Shown: in pieces, positions 1-9,309 of the stretch
Layout of the letters: every line of letters starts with the position of its first letter
How positions within the stretch are numbered: the first letter of the stretch is position 1
Assembly: GCA_964451365.1 (NCBI GenBank)
Contig: CAYVIB010000019.1
Span: 30,388 to 94,387 of the forward strand
Reading direction: 5' to 3'
Length of the DNA stretch: 64,000 bases
Source: CAYVIB01 sp964451365
Lineage (GTDB): Bacteria > Pseudomonadota > Gammaproteobacteria > Pseudomonadales > Cellvibrionaceae
Translations under genes and position numbers: made by a program
Notes under the pieces: model-generated
The model's input: only the letters and a program-made list of their open reading frames with translations
What the model was told of the DNA's origin: nothing
Databases searched by the model: none

Positions 1-3000
1 CGGCACCGGGCAAAACATCAGCGGTTTTACCGCAACCGGCCTTGTAAGCGGTGAAGATACAAGCGTGTTGGAGGGCGTCACCACCAGCGGCGGTTCCGGC
101 AAAAACGCAGGAATTTATACCCATTCCGCGAGCGGCACGGATGAGAACTATGAACTCACCTTCGTCAATGGTGCCCTGACCATCGACAAGGCCGCCGCCA
201 CGGTAACCGCCAACAGCAATACCGTGACCTACAACGGCGGCGAGCAAAGCATCAGCGGCTTTACCGCCAGCGGTCTCGTAGGTGGCGAAGACGCGAGCGT
301 ACTGGACGGAATCACCACCAGCGGCGGCAGCGGTACCAATGCCGGCAGCTACCTTCACAGCGCCAGCGGTATTGATGAAAACTACGAATTCACTTTTGTG
401 GATGGCACCTTGACCATTGACAAAGCCGCACTCACCGTCACTGCCGCGGACGCCAGCAAGACCTACGACGCCCTCGTCTGGAGTGGCGGCAGCGGTGTGA
501 GCTACAGCGGCTTTGTGAGCGGAGAGAACGAGACGGTGCTCGGCGGCAGCCTGAACTATGGGGGCTCGGCACAGGGAGCGATCAATGCTGGGGAATACGA
601 AATTGCCGTCTCCGGAGTGGAAGCCGATAACTACGACATAACCTACCGGACTGGCGCACTGACCATCGATAAGGCAGCAGCCACAGTGACCGCCAATAGC
701 GGAACCGTCACTTACAACGGCGGCGAGCAAAGCATTGGTGGCTACACCGCCAGCGGCCTGGTCGGTGGCGAAGATGAAAGCGTGCTGACGGGCGTCACCA
801 CCAGCGGCGGCACGGGTACCAACGCGGGTGTTTATAGCCATACCGCCAGCGGCACCGATGAGAATTACGAACTCACTTTTGTGGATGGTGCCCTGACCAT
901 CGACAAAGCTGCCGCGATAGTTACCGCCAACAGCGGCACCACAGCCTACAACGGCAGTGAACAAAGCCTCAGCGGTTTCACTGCCACCGGTCTCGTGGGC
1001 GACGAAGACACGAGCGTGCTGAACGGCGTCACCACCAGCGGCGGTTCAGGTAAAAACGCGGGTGTTTATACCCATACCGCCACTGGCACCGATGAAAATT
1101 ACGAACTCACTTTCGTCGACGGTGCCCTGACCATCGACAAAGCCGCTGCAACGGTAACCGCCAATAGCGATACCGTGACCTACAACGGCGGTACTCAAAG
1201 TATCAGCGGCTTTACTGTCACTGGTCTTGTGGGCGGTGAGACCGTCAGCGTCTTGACCGGCGTTACAACTAGCGGCGGCAGCGGCACAAATGCCGGAACG
1301 TTCACCCACAACGCCAGCGGTACCGACGAAAATTACGAACTCACTTTTGTGGATGGTGCCCTGACCATCGACAAAGCCGTCGCGACGGTTACCGCCAATA
1401 GCGATACCGTGACCTACAACGGCGGTGCGCAAATCGTCAGCGGCTTTACCGCCACTGGTCTCGTCGACGGCGAAGACACGAGCGTGCTGGACGGCGTCAC
1501 CACCAGCGGTGGCAGCGGTACCAATGCCGGCAGCTATCTTCACAGCGCCAGCGGCATGGATGAAAATTACGAACTGACCTTTGTGAATGGCGCCCTGACC
1601 ATCGACAAGGCCGCACTCACTGTTACCGCAACGGATGCCAGCAAGACCTACGACGCCCTCGCCTACAGTGGTGGCAACGGCGTGAGCTACAGCGGTTTTG
1701 TCGGCGGCGAGGACGAGACGGTGCTCGGCGGCAGCCTGAACTTTGGGGGTTCCGCCCAGGGCGCGGTCAACGCCGGGGAATATATCATCGCCGCCTCGGG
1801 CCTCGACTCCAACAATTACAACATCAACTATGTCGACGGCTCGCTTACGATCAACAAAGCACTCGCGACGGTCACTGCCAACAGCGGCACCACAACCTAC
1901 AACGGCAGCGAACAAAGCCTCAGCGGTTTCACTGCCACCGGTCTCGTGGGCGACGAAGACACGAGCGTGCTGAACGGCGTCACCACCAGCGGCGGTTCAG
2001 GTAAAAACGCGGGTGTTTATACCCATACCGCCACTGGCACCGATGAAAATTACGAACTCGCTTTCGTCGACGGTGCCCTGACCATCGACAAAGCCGCTGC
2101 GACGGTTACGGCCAACAGCGATACCGTGACCTACAACGGCGCCGGGCAAAGCATCAACGGCTTTACCGTGGCCGGCCTGGTGGGCGGTGAGGATGCCAGC
2201 GTGCTGGAGAGCGTAATCACCAGCGGCGGCGCCGGTACCAACGCGGGCACCTACGTCCACACGGCCAACGGCAGCGACGAAAATTACGATCTGACTTTCG
2301 TGGACGGTGCCCTGACCATCGACAAAGCCGCGCTGACGGTAGCTGCCAACGATGCCGGCAAGACCTACGACGCTTCGGCCTGGAGCGGCGGCAACGGCGT
2401 GACCTACAGCGGCTTCGTCGGCGGTGAGGACGCCTCGGTGCTCGGCGGCAGCCTGCGCTATGGTGGCTCGGCCCAGGGCGCCATCAATGCCGGAAGCTAC
2501 GTACTTACTGTTTCCGGCCTGTCGTCGGACAACTACGACTTTGCCTATGCCGACGGAACCCTGACCGTCAACAAGGCACATGCCACCGTCACCGCCAACA
2601 GCGGAACGACTACCTACAACGGCGGAGAGCAAAGCGTCTCCGGGTTTACCGCCACGGGCCTGGTGGGCGGTGAAGACGAAAGTGTTCTGGATGGCGTCAT
2701 CACCAGTGGCGGGAGTGGCACCAACGCGGGCATTTATGTCCACAATGCCAGCGGTACCGACGACAACTATGAGCTGACCTTCGTGGACGGTGCCCTGACC
2801 ATCGGTAAGGCGGCATTGGCCCTGAACGCGGTCAGCGACGATAAAGTGTACGACGGCACCACCGCTTCATCCGCCGATGTGCTGGTCAGCGGCCTGATAG
2901 CGGGCGACAGCCTGAGTGGCCTCAGCCAGTCCTTCGACAGCAGGAACGCCGGCAATCGCAGCCTGTTCGTGAACACGGGCTATGTGCTGAACGACGGCAA

Positions 3001-3436
3001 CGGCGGCAATAACTATACGGTCAGAATCGAAAGCGCCGCCGGTGCCATCACCCCCGCCAACCTGCTCCTGAGCGCGGTGAGTGACATCCGGCCCTACGAC
3101 GGCAGCGCGGAGTCATTCCGCCCGGTCAGTGTCTCCGGCCTGAAGGAAGGCGACAGCGTGGAAAACCTGAACCAGTCCTTCGACTCCCCGGTGGTTGGCG
3201 CCCGCACTCTGTCGATCAACCCCGGCTATATCGTCAACGACGGTAACAACGGCGACAACTATGTCCTGATCCTGAAAAATGCCGAAGGCCGCATACTCAC
3301 GGCCACCGATTCGGATGGCGGCAATCTGCTGGTGTCCGGTTATCACGCCTGCCCGGATGCTGCTACAGACCCCCTGGCACATTGCACGTCTTCACCCGGC
3401 GAAGCGGCGGATGACCTGCTCACGCTGGACCGGTAA
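1..3436 (+). CDS. TpsA-type adhesin/hemagglutinin, 3' part (MBG/YDG repeat protein)
   Basis: The reading frame is open from base 2 at the left edge, so this is the C-terminal part (over 1,140 residues) of a larger secreted protein; the GTG at 65 is an internal valine codon, not a start. It is almost entirely tandem repeats of about 80 residues: units containing TANSxTxTYNGGEQS and ending in LTIDKA, interspersed with a second type containing KTYDAL and YGGSAQGAINAG. Two degenerate units with VYDGTT and PYDGSAES close the array. These match MBG and YDG repeat domains of filamentous-hemagglutinin-like adhesins. The last 45 residues are not repeats and carry two cysteines spaced C-x10-C. The TpsB gene follows after 12 bp, so the pair probably works as a two-partner secretion system exporting this adhesin to the cell surface. 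The TPS secretion domain must lie upstream of the window. Confidence 0.88.
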   Translation, partial: GTGQNISGFTATGLVSGEDTSVLEGVTTSGGSGKNAGIYTHSASGTDENYELTFVNGALTIDKAAATVTANSNTVTYNGGEQSISGFTASGLVGGEDASVLDGITTSGGSGTNAGSYLHSASGIDENYEFTFVDGTLTIDKAALTVTAADASKTYDALVWSGGSGVSYSGFVSGENETVLGGSLNYGGSAQGAINAGEYEIAVSGVEADNYDITYRTGALTIDKAAATVTANSGTVTYNGGEQSIGGYTASGLVGGEDESVLTGVTTSGGTGTNAGVYSHTASGTDENYELTFVDGALTIDKAAAIVTANSGTTAYNGSEQSLSGFTATGLVGDEDTSVLNGVTTSGGSGKNAGVYTHTATGTDENYELTFVDGALTIDKAAATVTANSDTVTYNGGTQSISGFTVTGLVGGETVSVLTGVTTSGGSGTNAGTFTHNASGTDENYELTFVDGALTIDKAVATVTANSDTVTYNGGAQIVSGFTATGLVDGEDTSVLDGVTTSGGSGTNAGSYLHSASGMDENYELTFVNGALTIDKAALTVTATDASKTYDALAYSGGNGVSYSGFVGGEDETVLGGSLNFGGSAQGAVNAGEYIIAASGLDSNNYNINYVDGSLTINKALATVTANSGTTTYNGSEQSLSGFTATGLVGDEDTSVLNGVTTSGGSGKNAGVYTHTATGTDENYELAFVDGALTIDKAAATVTANSDTVTYNGAGQSINGFTVAGLVGGEDASVLESVITSGGAGTNAGTYVHTANGSDENYDLTFVDGALTIDKAALTVAANDAGKTYDASAWSGGNGVTYSGFVGGEDASVLGGSLRYGGSAQGAINAGSYVLTVSGLSSDNYDFAYADGTLTVNKAHATVTANSGTTTYNGGEQSVSGFTATGLVGGEDESVLDGVITSGGSGTNAGIYVHNASGTDDNYELTFVDGALTIGKAALALNAVSDDKVYDGTTASSADVLVSGLIAGDSLSGLSQSFDSRNAGNRSLFVNTGYVLNDGNGGNNYTVRIESAAGAITPANLLLSAVSDIRPYDGSAESFRPVSVSGLKEGDSVENLNQSFDSPVVGARTLSINPGYIVNDGNNGDNYVLILKNAEGRILTATDSDGGNLLVSGYHACPDAATDPLAHCTSSPGEAADDLLTLDR
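961..1149 (+). repeat. Near-identical internal DNA repeat, copy 1
   Basis: This 189-bp stretch of the adhesin gene recurs at 1912-2100, exactly 951 bp (317 codons) downstream, with a single mismatch that I could find (A at 1109, G at 2060). Neighbouring repeat units differ at many synonymous sites, so this pair reflects recent duplication or gene conversion and not only protein-level constraint. Confidence 0.85.
1912..2100 (+). repeat. Near-identical internal DNA repeat, copy 2
   Basis: Second copy of the repeat at 961-1149, in the same frame and 317 codons further on. Recombination between the two copies would remove or add four repeat units without breaking the frame. Confidence 0.85.
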
Positions 3437-3448
3437 ACGGATAAAAAC

Positions 3449-5161
3449 ATGAATAAGATTCTGAACTGCCTGGCCGGCCTCGTTTTGCTGGCCGCTTTCC
3501 CCGGCCTGGCGCCGGCCCAGGATGCGGGCACACTGCTACGGCAACAGGAATCCCGGAGCCAGCCGCAATTGCCACCCGCCTCGCAAGACACGGAGGAGGA
3601 GACAATATCGATACCGGAAGACCCGCCGCCGGTAACGGATGAGGAAGGCACCACGGTACAGATTACCGCCCTGCATTTCAGCGGAGACGCGACTTTGCTC
3701 TCGCCAGAGTATCGCCGGTCGCTGGCGGACTCGGTGGTCGGCCAGCGGCTGGGCATCCGTGGCCTCCGGGCTCTGGCGGACAGGATAACGGCCCAACTCC
3801 AGCAGCGGGGCCACCTGCTGGCCTTCGCCCTGCTGCCGCCGCAGGATGTGACCGAAGGCCAGGTGACAGTGGAAATCCGCCAGGGGAGACTGGAGGAAGT
3901 GGTTTTCGAACCGGAGAAGGGGGTGCGAGTGCGCGCGGGCCTCTTGCATGCCATCGGCGAGAAACCCCTGACCGGCGGCGTCACCCGCGCGCACCTGGAA
4001 GAGAGCCTGCTACGCCTCAACGACCTGCCCGGCATCAGCGCCCGCGGGCGCCTGGCAGCCGGCGAGACGGCCAACGGCAGCCGCCTTCACATAAGCATTA
4101 AAGAGGCGCCGCTGTTCAACGCCACCCTGCACAGCAACAACTACGGCGTTGCCTCCACCGGCGAAATCCAGACGGTCGCCGGTCTCTCGCTCAGCGACGC
4201 CAGCGGCTACGGTGATTATTCCAGTCTGGTACTGAGTGTCGCGAAGGGACAGCGTTACGCCGCTATCGGCACCAGCCTGCCCCTGGGGGCCGGCGGTGCG
4301 AGTGCCCGTGTCCGCTTCAGCCGCCTGAACTACGAGCACCGCGAGGAGCCCGGAAAGCTGCTGGAGCTGGAAGGCCATGCACAGGTGGCGTCACTGGGTC
4401 TGGATTACCGGCCCATCCGCTCCCGTTCGCTGAACCTCACCTTGTATGCCGACTACCTGTGGAAAACCCTGGTGGACGAAAGCCTGTTGGGCATATTGCA
4501 GGACAAGGAAAGCCAATCACTGCGCCTTGGGGTCAGTGCTGAGCACCACGACGACTGGCTCGGTGGTGGCGTCACCGTTGCCGAGCTGCAATATACGGCC
4601 GGCGAGTTGGACCTGTCCGCCGCCCCGGACGCACTGGCCGCCGACAGGGCTGGCTTGCGTACCCATGGGGACTTTAGCCACTGGAACCTGCGCCTGAACC
4701 GTCTTCAGTTCCTGCCCGGCAATCTTTCCCTGTTCGCTCAACTGAACGGCCAACGGGCCGGCAAGAACCTCGACTCTTCGGAAGAACTGAGCCTGGGCGG
4801 CCCCTTTGGCGTGCGCGGATGGCCGGTGAGCGAAGCCCAGGGAGACAGCGGCTTGCTCACCACACTTGAACTGCGCTACACCTGGGACCAGTGGCAATTG
4901 AACACATTCTTCGACGCCGGACGCATTCATATCAACAGGAATCCCAAAGGCATTCCACCCGGCAACGATTGCCAGTGCAACAGCTACAACCTGAAAAGCG
5001 CGGGCCTGGGTGTCAACTGGCTCCATCGCCGGTGGACAGCCAGCGCCACCTGGGCGCGCGGACTGGGCGACAATCCGGGTCGCGATCTAGTCGCTGGTAG
5101 CAGCGCCGGGGAAGACGGCGATAAGCAGCAATTCTGGTTCCAGGCGAGTTTGCGGTTTTGA
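3449..5161 (+). CDS. TpsB-family outer-membrane transporter (ShlB/FhaC/HecB type)
   Basis: This 570-residue protein is the expected length of a two-partner-secretion outer-membrane transporter. An N-terminal signal peptide (about residues 1-24, ending APAQ) is followed by a proline-rich linker and a POTRA region starting at VQITALHFSG, then a long beta-barrel region. The GGPFGVRGWP stretch near residue 450 corresponds to the conserved VRGF/Y-type loop motif of Omp85/TpsB proteins, and the protein ends in phenylalanine (ASLRF), as is usual for outer-membrane barrels. It starts 12 bp after the adhesin stop, so the two are almost certainly co-transcribed and the barrel exports that adhesin. No strong Shine-Dalgarno precedes the ATG, which suggests partial translational dependence on the gene before it. 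Confidence 0.93.
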   Translation: MNKILNCLAGLVLLAAFPGLAPAQDAGTLLRQQESRSQPQLPPASQDTEEETISIPEDPPPVTDEEGTTVQITALHFSGDATLLSPEYRRSLADSVVGQRLGIRGLRALADRITAQLQQRGHLLAFALLPPQDVTEGQVTVEIRQGRLEEVVFEPEKGVRVRAGLLHAIGEKPLTGGVTRAHLEESLLRLNDLPGISARGRLAAGETANGSRLHISIKEAPLFNATLHSNNYGVASTGEIQTVAGLSLSDASGYGDYSSLVLSVAKGQRYAAIGTSLPLGAGGASARVRFSRLNYEHREEPGKLLELEGHAQVASLGLDYRPIRSRSLNLTLYADYLWKTLVDESLLGILQDKESQSLRLGVSAEHHDDWLGGGVTVAELQYTAGELDLSAAPDALAADRAGLRTHGDFSHWNLRLNRLQFLPGNLSLFAQLNGQRAGKNLDSSEELSLGGPFGVRGWPVSEAQGDSGLLTTLELRYTWDQWQLNTFFDAGRIHINRNPKGIPPGNDCQCNSYNLKSAGLGVNWLHRRWTASATWARGLGDNPGRDLVAGSSAGEDGDKQQFWFQASLRF

Positions 5162-5255
5162 ATAAAGATTCTTTTGCCAATGCCTCAACCTGGACAAGGA
5201 CTTCAAGTTACCGAAGTAATGAGTACTGTAAGTAGCTGGAATACTTATCGCCCAA

Positions 5256-6032
5256 TTAGCGTTTTTCAATCCTGATAAACACTCGACTCATGAATTTTTC
5301 CATATCACAAGCTACCAGTTTTTTTATTTCAGCCAGCTCTTCATCCGAACTAACGCTAAATCCATGATCGAAACGTACCGAAAAATAATAACGCTCGTTG
5401 ATTACGTAGAGAAAATAGGTGTGGGGACGATCCGAAAATTCATTTTTCATTGTCCAATATAAATAATTAACGTTGTTTATCTTTTTCTCATTCAAGGCGC
5501 TTGGGCTTTCCAGAAGCATTTGAGCAATCTCATCTTCGTCGAGTCCTTCTCTCCCGCCAAAAGCTCTCGCCTCGCTATTTGGGCTACTCGGGCCGTTCAA
5601 GTAGGCGTCATACGCTTGCGAAATGTAGGCTTTTATATCTCCGGTATAACAACCGATAAACAAGTTAATGTTTAAATTGCCCAACTCCCCATTTAAGCCT
5701 TGCGATTTACCGGCAGTGTATTCCCATGTTGCTCCGTCAAATTCATGGGCTTGCTGCCATGTGTTCTGTTGGCACTTTAAACTCTCGGAAAGCGTTATAC
5801 TCTGGGTTCGCTCCGATTCTTCCTTATACCGCTGATCATAACTGAAGTATTTCGACATGTTTCCGGGCATTTCATACTCGATAGAAAGCCCGGAATCCAA
5901 ATGAATCACTTTAAATATGGCATCGGAAAAATCAGGCCCTTTTACCGGAATTTGTTTGCATCCAAATAAGAAAGTAAGTAGAGACATAGCAACAACCAAC
6001 CTGAGTTCTTTAACCGAATTATATTGAACCAT
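5256..6032 (-). CDS. Putative lipoprotein, possible immunity partner of the lipase-like gene
   Basis: About 258 residues with a hydrophobic N-terminus and a lipobox-like FLFGC followed by KQIPVKG, so it is probably a lipoprotein. A GTG start at 6053 is possible, but the ATG at 6032 leaves a more usual short N-region; a third ATG lies just before the hydrophobic core. The gene overlaps the 3' end of the lipase-like gene upstream, so translation is probably coupled. I do not recognise a catalytic domain: the protein is mixed alpha/beta with many acidic residues and two internal cysteines. Its base composition is clearly more AT-rich than the adhesin and parE genes beside it. Immunity to the adjacent enzyme is an inference from the layout, because known lipase-type effectors are often followed by a periplasmic lipoprotein that neutralises them. 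Confidence 0.7.
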   Translation of the reverse strand: MVQYNSVKELRLVVAMSLLTFLFGCKQIPVKGPDFSDAIFKVIHLDSGLSIEYEMPGNMSKYFSYDQRYKEESERTQSITLSESLKCQQNTWQQAHEFDGATWEYTAGKSQGLNGELGNLNINLFIGCYTGDIKAYISQAYDAYLNGPSSPNSEARAFGGREGLDEDEIAQMLLESPSALNEKKINNVNYLYWTMKNEFSDRPHTYFLYVINERYYFSVRFDHGFSVSSDEELAEIKKLVACDMEKFMSRVFIRIEKR

Positions 6033-7200
6033 TAATTTTTTCCATGTGCTCACTTACTCTTTCGGCGGACCTGGTATCTCCAGCGAGAACTAAAAATTGA
6101 TGATAAGCCTCTAAACTAATATAAGGGAGCGTATGAGGACTTTCTGCTGGATTGGGATCACCCACTCCCTTTACCTTGGCCCAAAATGCAAGACTGCGCT
6201 TAAATGCGGCCAAACTCAAATCATTGCCGCCTGCAAGATTAGGTACAAGGTCAAAAGGGTTATCCTTGTCCGGTGCCGCTTTTTTTATTCCAACTTTAGC
6301 AAGCAGCTGATCTGTTGTTTTCTTATTATTCCCACCGGCATGAAACACTACGGTGTTTTTATTAAGCATCTGACCGGGATTATTTTTTATATGATAAGCA
6401 ACAGCCTGTTTAAATATTATACCACCCTGGCTATGCACAACCCATTTAACCGATCTGTTTTTTCGTTGAACATCCGCCAGAATCGCGGCTAACTGTTTAG
6501 CGTTTTCCGTGGTCAAGCCCAAGTTGTCTCTAGCCGATTCAAAGAAATCCAACTTGGCGGACTGACTGGGGTTGTGGAACAGGGAGTACTCACTGAACTC
6601 GTCATTTCGATAGGCATGCTGTAAATGCACCCCCATTAGCCATGCTGCCTTTTCCAAATTATTCAACATGCCATTTACTGCCGCATGGGGAGTAACGACT
6701 TCTGTAACAGCGCTACGACTAGAAACAGTCCAATTGCGATGCAGGTTTCTAATATCAGAAAGCGATGAAGATTCTGAAAAGTCTCCTTTCTCGCCTTGCC
6801 TGACGTTATAAAGACATGACCTTTCATCCTTCGGATTATCCTTTTTCCCAAGAATAATACTATTCAACGCTATCCTCTGGACAATAACGACTTCTGAATT
6901 GAGCTGATATTTTATTGAGTAATTAAAGCAGGTAACGGTTACGAACTTTGCTTTAAAATGTGCGGGTCGCATTTCCTGAACCAGTCCGTCCTGGGGCGAG
7001 GGAATAGAAGCGAGTCGTTCAATACCCCGGCAAATTTGCGCCTGATCATAACTGTTCAGGTTGCTCAGGTAGTCGAAAGCCTTCTGTTCTATATAGAGTT
7101 TTCTTCCAGAGGAGTTGCGGTACCAAGGTTTTTTAGGATCTTTGTAGCGTACCGCTGAACCAAGTTTGTCTTCCGGCTGGATGTTCTGCTGGATGCCCAT
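6019..7200 (-). CDS. Lipase-like alpha/beta hydrolase, candidate antibacterial effector
   Basis: This 393-residue protein has no signal peptide. Near residue 257 it has WVVHSQGGIIF, the nucleophile elbow of an alpha/beta hydrolase with HSQGG around the serine; the usual first glycine is replaced by valine. A histidine- and aspartate-containing region (VFHAGGNN, then NPFDLVPNLAGG) follows, as in Tle-type phospholipases and related lipases. Residues about 25-115 (KLYIEQKAFDYL to VQRIALNSII) look loosely like a RelE/ParE-type small domain, but this is a weak impression. A good ribosome-binding site (AGGAAGGG) lies just before the ATG. The gene overlaps the downstream lipoprotein gene, giving a toxin/immunity-like layout, although no VgrG, PAAR or other secretion gene is visible nearby. 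AT-rich composition suggests transfer. Confidence 0.6.
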   Translation of the reverse strand: MGIQQNIQPEDKLGSAVRYKDPKKPWYRNSSGRKLYIEQKAFDYLSNLNSYDQAQICRGIERLASIPSPQDGLVQEMRPAHFKAKFVTVTCFNYSIKYQLNSEVVIVQRIALNSIILGKKDNPKDERSCLYNVRQGEKGDFSESSSLSDIRNLHRNWTVSSRSAVTEVVTPHAAVNGMLNNLEKAAWLMGVHLQHAYRNDEFSEYSLFHNPSQSAKLDFFESARDNLGLTTENAKQLAAILADVQRKNRSVKWVVHSQGGIIFKQAVAYHIKNNPGQMLNKNTVVFHAGGNNKKTTDQLLAKVGIKKAAPDKDNPFDLVPNLAGGNDLSLAAFKRSLAFWAKVKGVGDPNPAESPHTLPYISLEAYHQFLVLAGDTRSAERVSEHMEKINGSI

Positions 7201-7308
7201 ACATTCCCTTCCTGTTTTTATTGAATCAAACCTGTTGGCAATTAGACCATTTTTCCATCAACCTTGGTGGGATCTTACTCACAGAATTCAGGTGGTTCGA
7301 TTGGTACT

Positions 7309-7379
7309 GTAGGGGCAGACCCACGTGTCTGATCTGTTTGCGCGGATGGCTTTGGGCGCACACGTGGGTGCGCCCCTAC
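7309..7379. repeat. GTAGGGGC-family two-hairpin repeat (copy A)
   Basis: Terminal inverted repeats GTAGGGGC and GCCCCTAC bound a 71-bp element with two internal hairpins (GCAGAC with GTCTG, and GGGCGCAC with GGTGCGCCC). It lies between the lipase-like gene and the end of parE. Copies with the same ends and different inner sequence occur at 16165 and 18379. Confidence 0.75.
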
Positions 7380-7392
7380 GGTGCCAGGTGGG

Positions 7393-9282
7393 TTATACGG
7401 CAACCTCCGCCATATTACCTTTTGTCTCCAACCAATCCTTGCGATCCGAGCTGCGCTTCTTCGCCAGCAACATATCCATAATCTGGTGAGTATTATCATC
7501 GGATGTAATTGTTAGCTGCACCAACCGGCGCGTATCGCGCGCCATGGTGGTTTCGCGCAGTTGCATGGGGTTCATTTCACCCAAACCCTTGAAACGCTGG
7601 ACGTTGACCTTGCCTCTTTTCTTTTCCGCTTCGATGCGGTCGAGCACGCCCTGCTTTTCGCTTTCGTCGAGGGCGTAGTAAACGTCCTGTCCGATATCGA
7701 TGCGATACAGCGGAGGCATGGCAACGAAGACATGACCGGCACTTACCAGAGCGGGAAAATGCTTAACGAATAATGCACACAACAAGGTGGCGATGTGCAA
7801 GCCATCGGAGTCGGCGTCGGCAAGGATGCAGATTTTGCCATAGCGCAGTTTTTCGAGATTATCGGAGCCGGGGTCAATGCCGAGAGCGACGGAAATATCG
7901 TGCACTTCCTGCGAGGCAAGAACTTCCTGGCTGTCCACTTCCCAGGTGTTCAGGATTTTTCCGCGCAGGGGCATGATGGCTTGGAACTCGCGGTCGCGCG
8001 CCTGTTTTGCGGAACCGCCGGCGGAGTCGCCTTCCACCAGAAACAATTCGCCGCGCATGGGATCGGCAGTGGAACAGTCGGCGAGTTTGCCGGGCAGCGC
8101 AGGGCCCTGGGTTATTTTTTTGCGCTCAATTTTTTTGCTGGAGCGCACGCGTTTTTGCGCGTTGCTGATACAGAAATCCGCGAGTTTGTCGCCTTCTTCC
8201 GTGTGCTGGTTGAGCCACAGACTAAACGCATCCTTGGCGACGCCGGAGACAAACGCTGCGGCTTCGCGGGAGGATAAACGCTCTTTTGTCTGGCCGGAGA
8301 ATTGCGGGTCCTGCAATTTCGATGAGAGCACGTAGCAGCAGTTGATCCAGATATCTTCCGGCGCGAGTTTGACGCCGCGCGGCACCAGGTTGCGAATTTC
8401 GCAGTATTCGCGCATCGCCTCCATCAGGCCGGTGCGTAAACCATTTACGTGGGTGCCGCCCTGGGCGGTGGGGATCAGGTTGACGTAACTTTCCTGCACC
8501 GCTTCACCGCCTTCCGGCAGCCAGTGCACGGCCCAGTCCACCGCTTCGGTGGAACCGGAAAAGCTGCCGATAAAGGGATCGGTGGGCAGGGTTTCCCAAC
8601 CCTGGGTGGCCTGCACGAGGTAATCCTTTAAACCGTCCTCGTAGTACCAGGTGTCGGTTTCGCCGCTTTGTTCGTCGATAAACACCACTTCCAGGCCGGG
8701 GCACAGAACGGCTTTTGCACGCAGTACGTGGCGCAAACGCGGCACGGAAAATTTGTTGGAGTCGAAATATTTCGGGTCCGGCAGAAACCGCACAGCGGTA
8801 CCGGTGGTGCGTTTGCCGCAGGTATCGATAACCTCCAGATCCAGTGCTTTGTCGCCGTTTTGGAAACCAATGCGGTACACATTGCCGTCGCGCTTGATGG
8901 TGACTTCAAGAACTTTGGAAAGCGCGTTGACCACCGACACACCCACGCCGTGCAGGCCGCCGGAAAACTGGTAGTTTTTGTTGGAGAATTTTCCACCCGC
9001 GTGCAGAGTGGAAAGGATCACTTCCACGCCTGGCTTTTTTTGTTCCGGGTGAATATCCACCGGCATGCCGCGGCCGTCGTCCGATACCGTGACGGAATGA
9101 TCTTTGTGAAGCGTAACTTCGATTTTTTTTGCAAAGCCGGCCAGAGCTTCGTCAACGCTGTTATCGATAACCTCCTGTGCCAGGTGGTTGGGCCGGGTGG
9201 TGTCGGTGTACATGCCGGGCCGTTTTTTTACCGGGTCGAGGCCGGTGAGTACTTCAATATCTTCTGCGGTGTAATTTGCCAT
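7393..9282 (-). CDS. parE: DNA topoisomerase IV subunit B
   Basis: A 629-residue type IIA topoisomerase ATPase subunit, full length for ParE. The N-terminal GHKL ATPase region has DNSVDEALAG and GRGMPV, with GGLHGVGVSVVNAL near residue 105. The TOPRIM region has LVEGDSAGGSAKQ and DADSDGLHI, and the protein ends after the QRFKGLGEMNP region. It forms the heterotetrameric decatenase with ParC, which is not in this window. The absence of the long insertion found in GyrB of gammaproteobacteria and the length favour ParE over GyrB. It starts 27 bp after ilvA on the same strand, so the two may be co-transcribed. No clear Shine-Dalgarno is visible before the ATG. Confidence 0.96.
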   Translation of the reverse strand: MANYTAEDIEVLTGLDPVKKRPGMYTDTTRPNHLAQEVIDNSVDEALAGFAKKIEVTLHKDHSVTVSDDGRGMPVDIHPEQKKPGVEVILSTLHAGGKFSNKNYQFSGGLHGVGVSVVNALSKVLEVTIKRDGNVYRIGFQNGDKALDLEVIDTCGKRTTGTAVRFLPDPKYFDSNKFSVPRLRHVLRAKAVLCPGLEVVFIDEQSGETDTWYYEDGLKDYLVQATQGWETLPTDPFIGSFSGSTEAVDWAVHWLPEGGEAVQESYVNLIPTAQGGTHVNGLRTGLMEAMREYCEIRNLVPRGVKLAPEDIWINCCYVLSSKLQDPQFSGQTKERLSSREAAAFVSGVAKDAFSLWLNQHTEEGDKLADFCISNAQKRVRSSKKIERKKITQGPALPGKLADCSTADPMRGELFLVEGDSAGGSAKQARDREFQAIMPLRGKILNTWEVDSQEVLASQEVHDISVALGIDPGSDNLEKLRYGKICILADADSDGLHIATLLCALFVKHFPALVSAGHVFVAMPPLYRIDIGQDVYYALDESEKQGVLDRIEAEKKRGKVNVQRFKGLGEMNPMQLRETTMARDTRRLVQLTITSDDNTHQIMDMLLAKKRSSDRKDWLETKGNMAEVAV

Positions 9283-9309
9283 ATTTATAAAATGTAACGT
9301 CTCGAATTG

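Noticed and set aside
1046..2743. Long minus-strand frames across the adhesin gene
   Set aside because: They are the mirror image of the repetitive coding frame, a common effect of biased codon use in repeats, and have no start signals.
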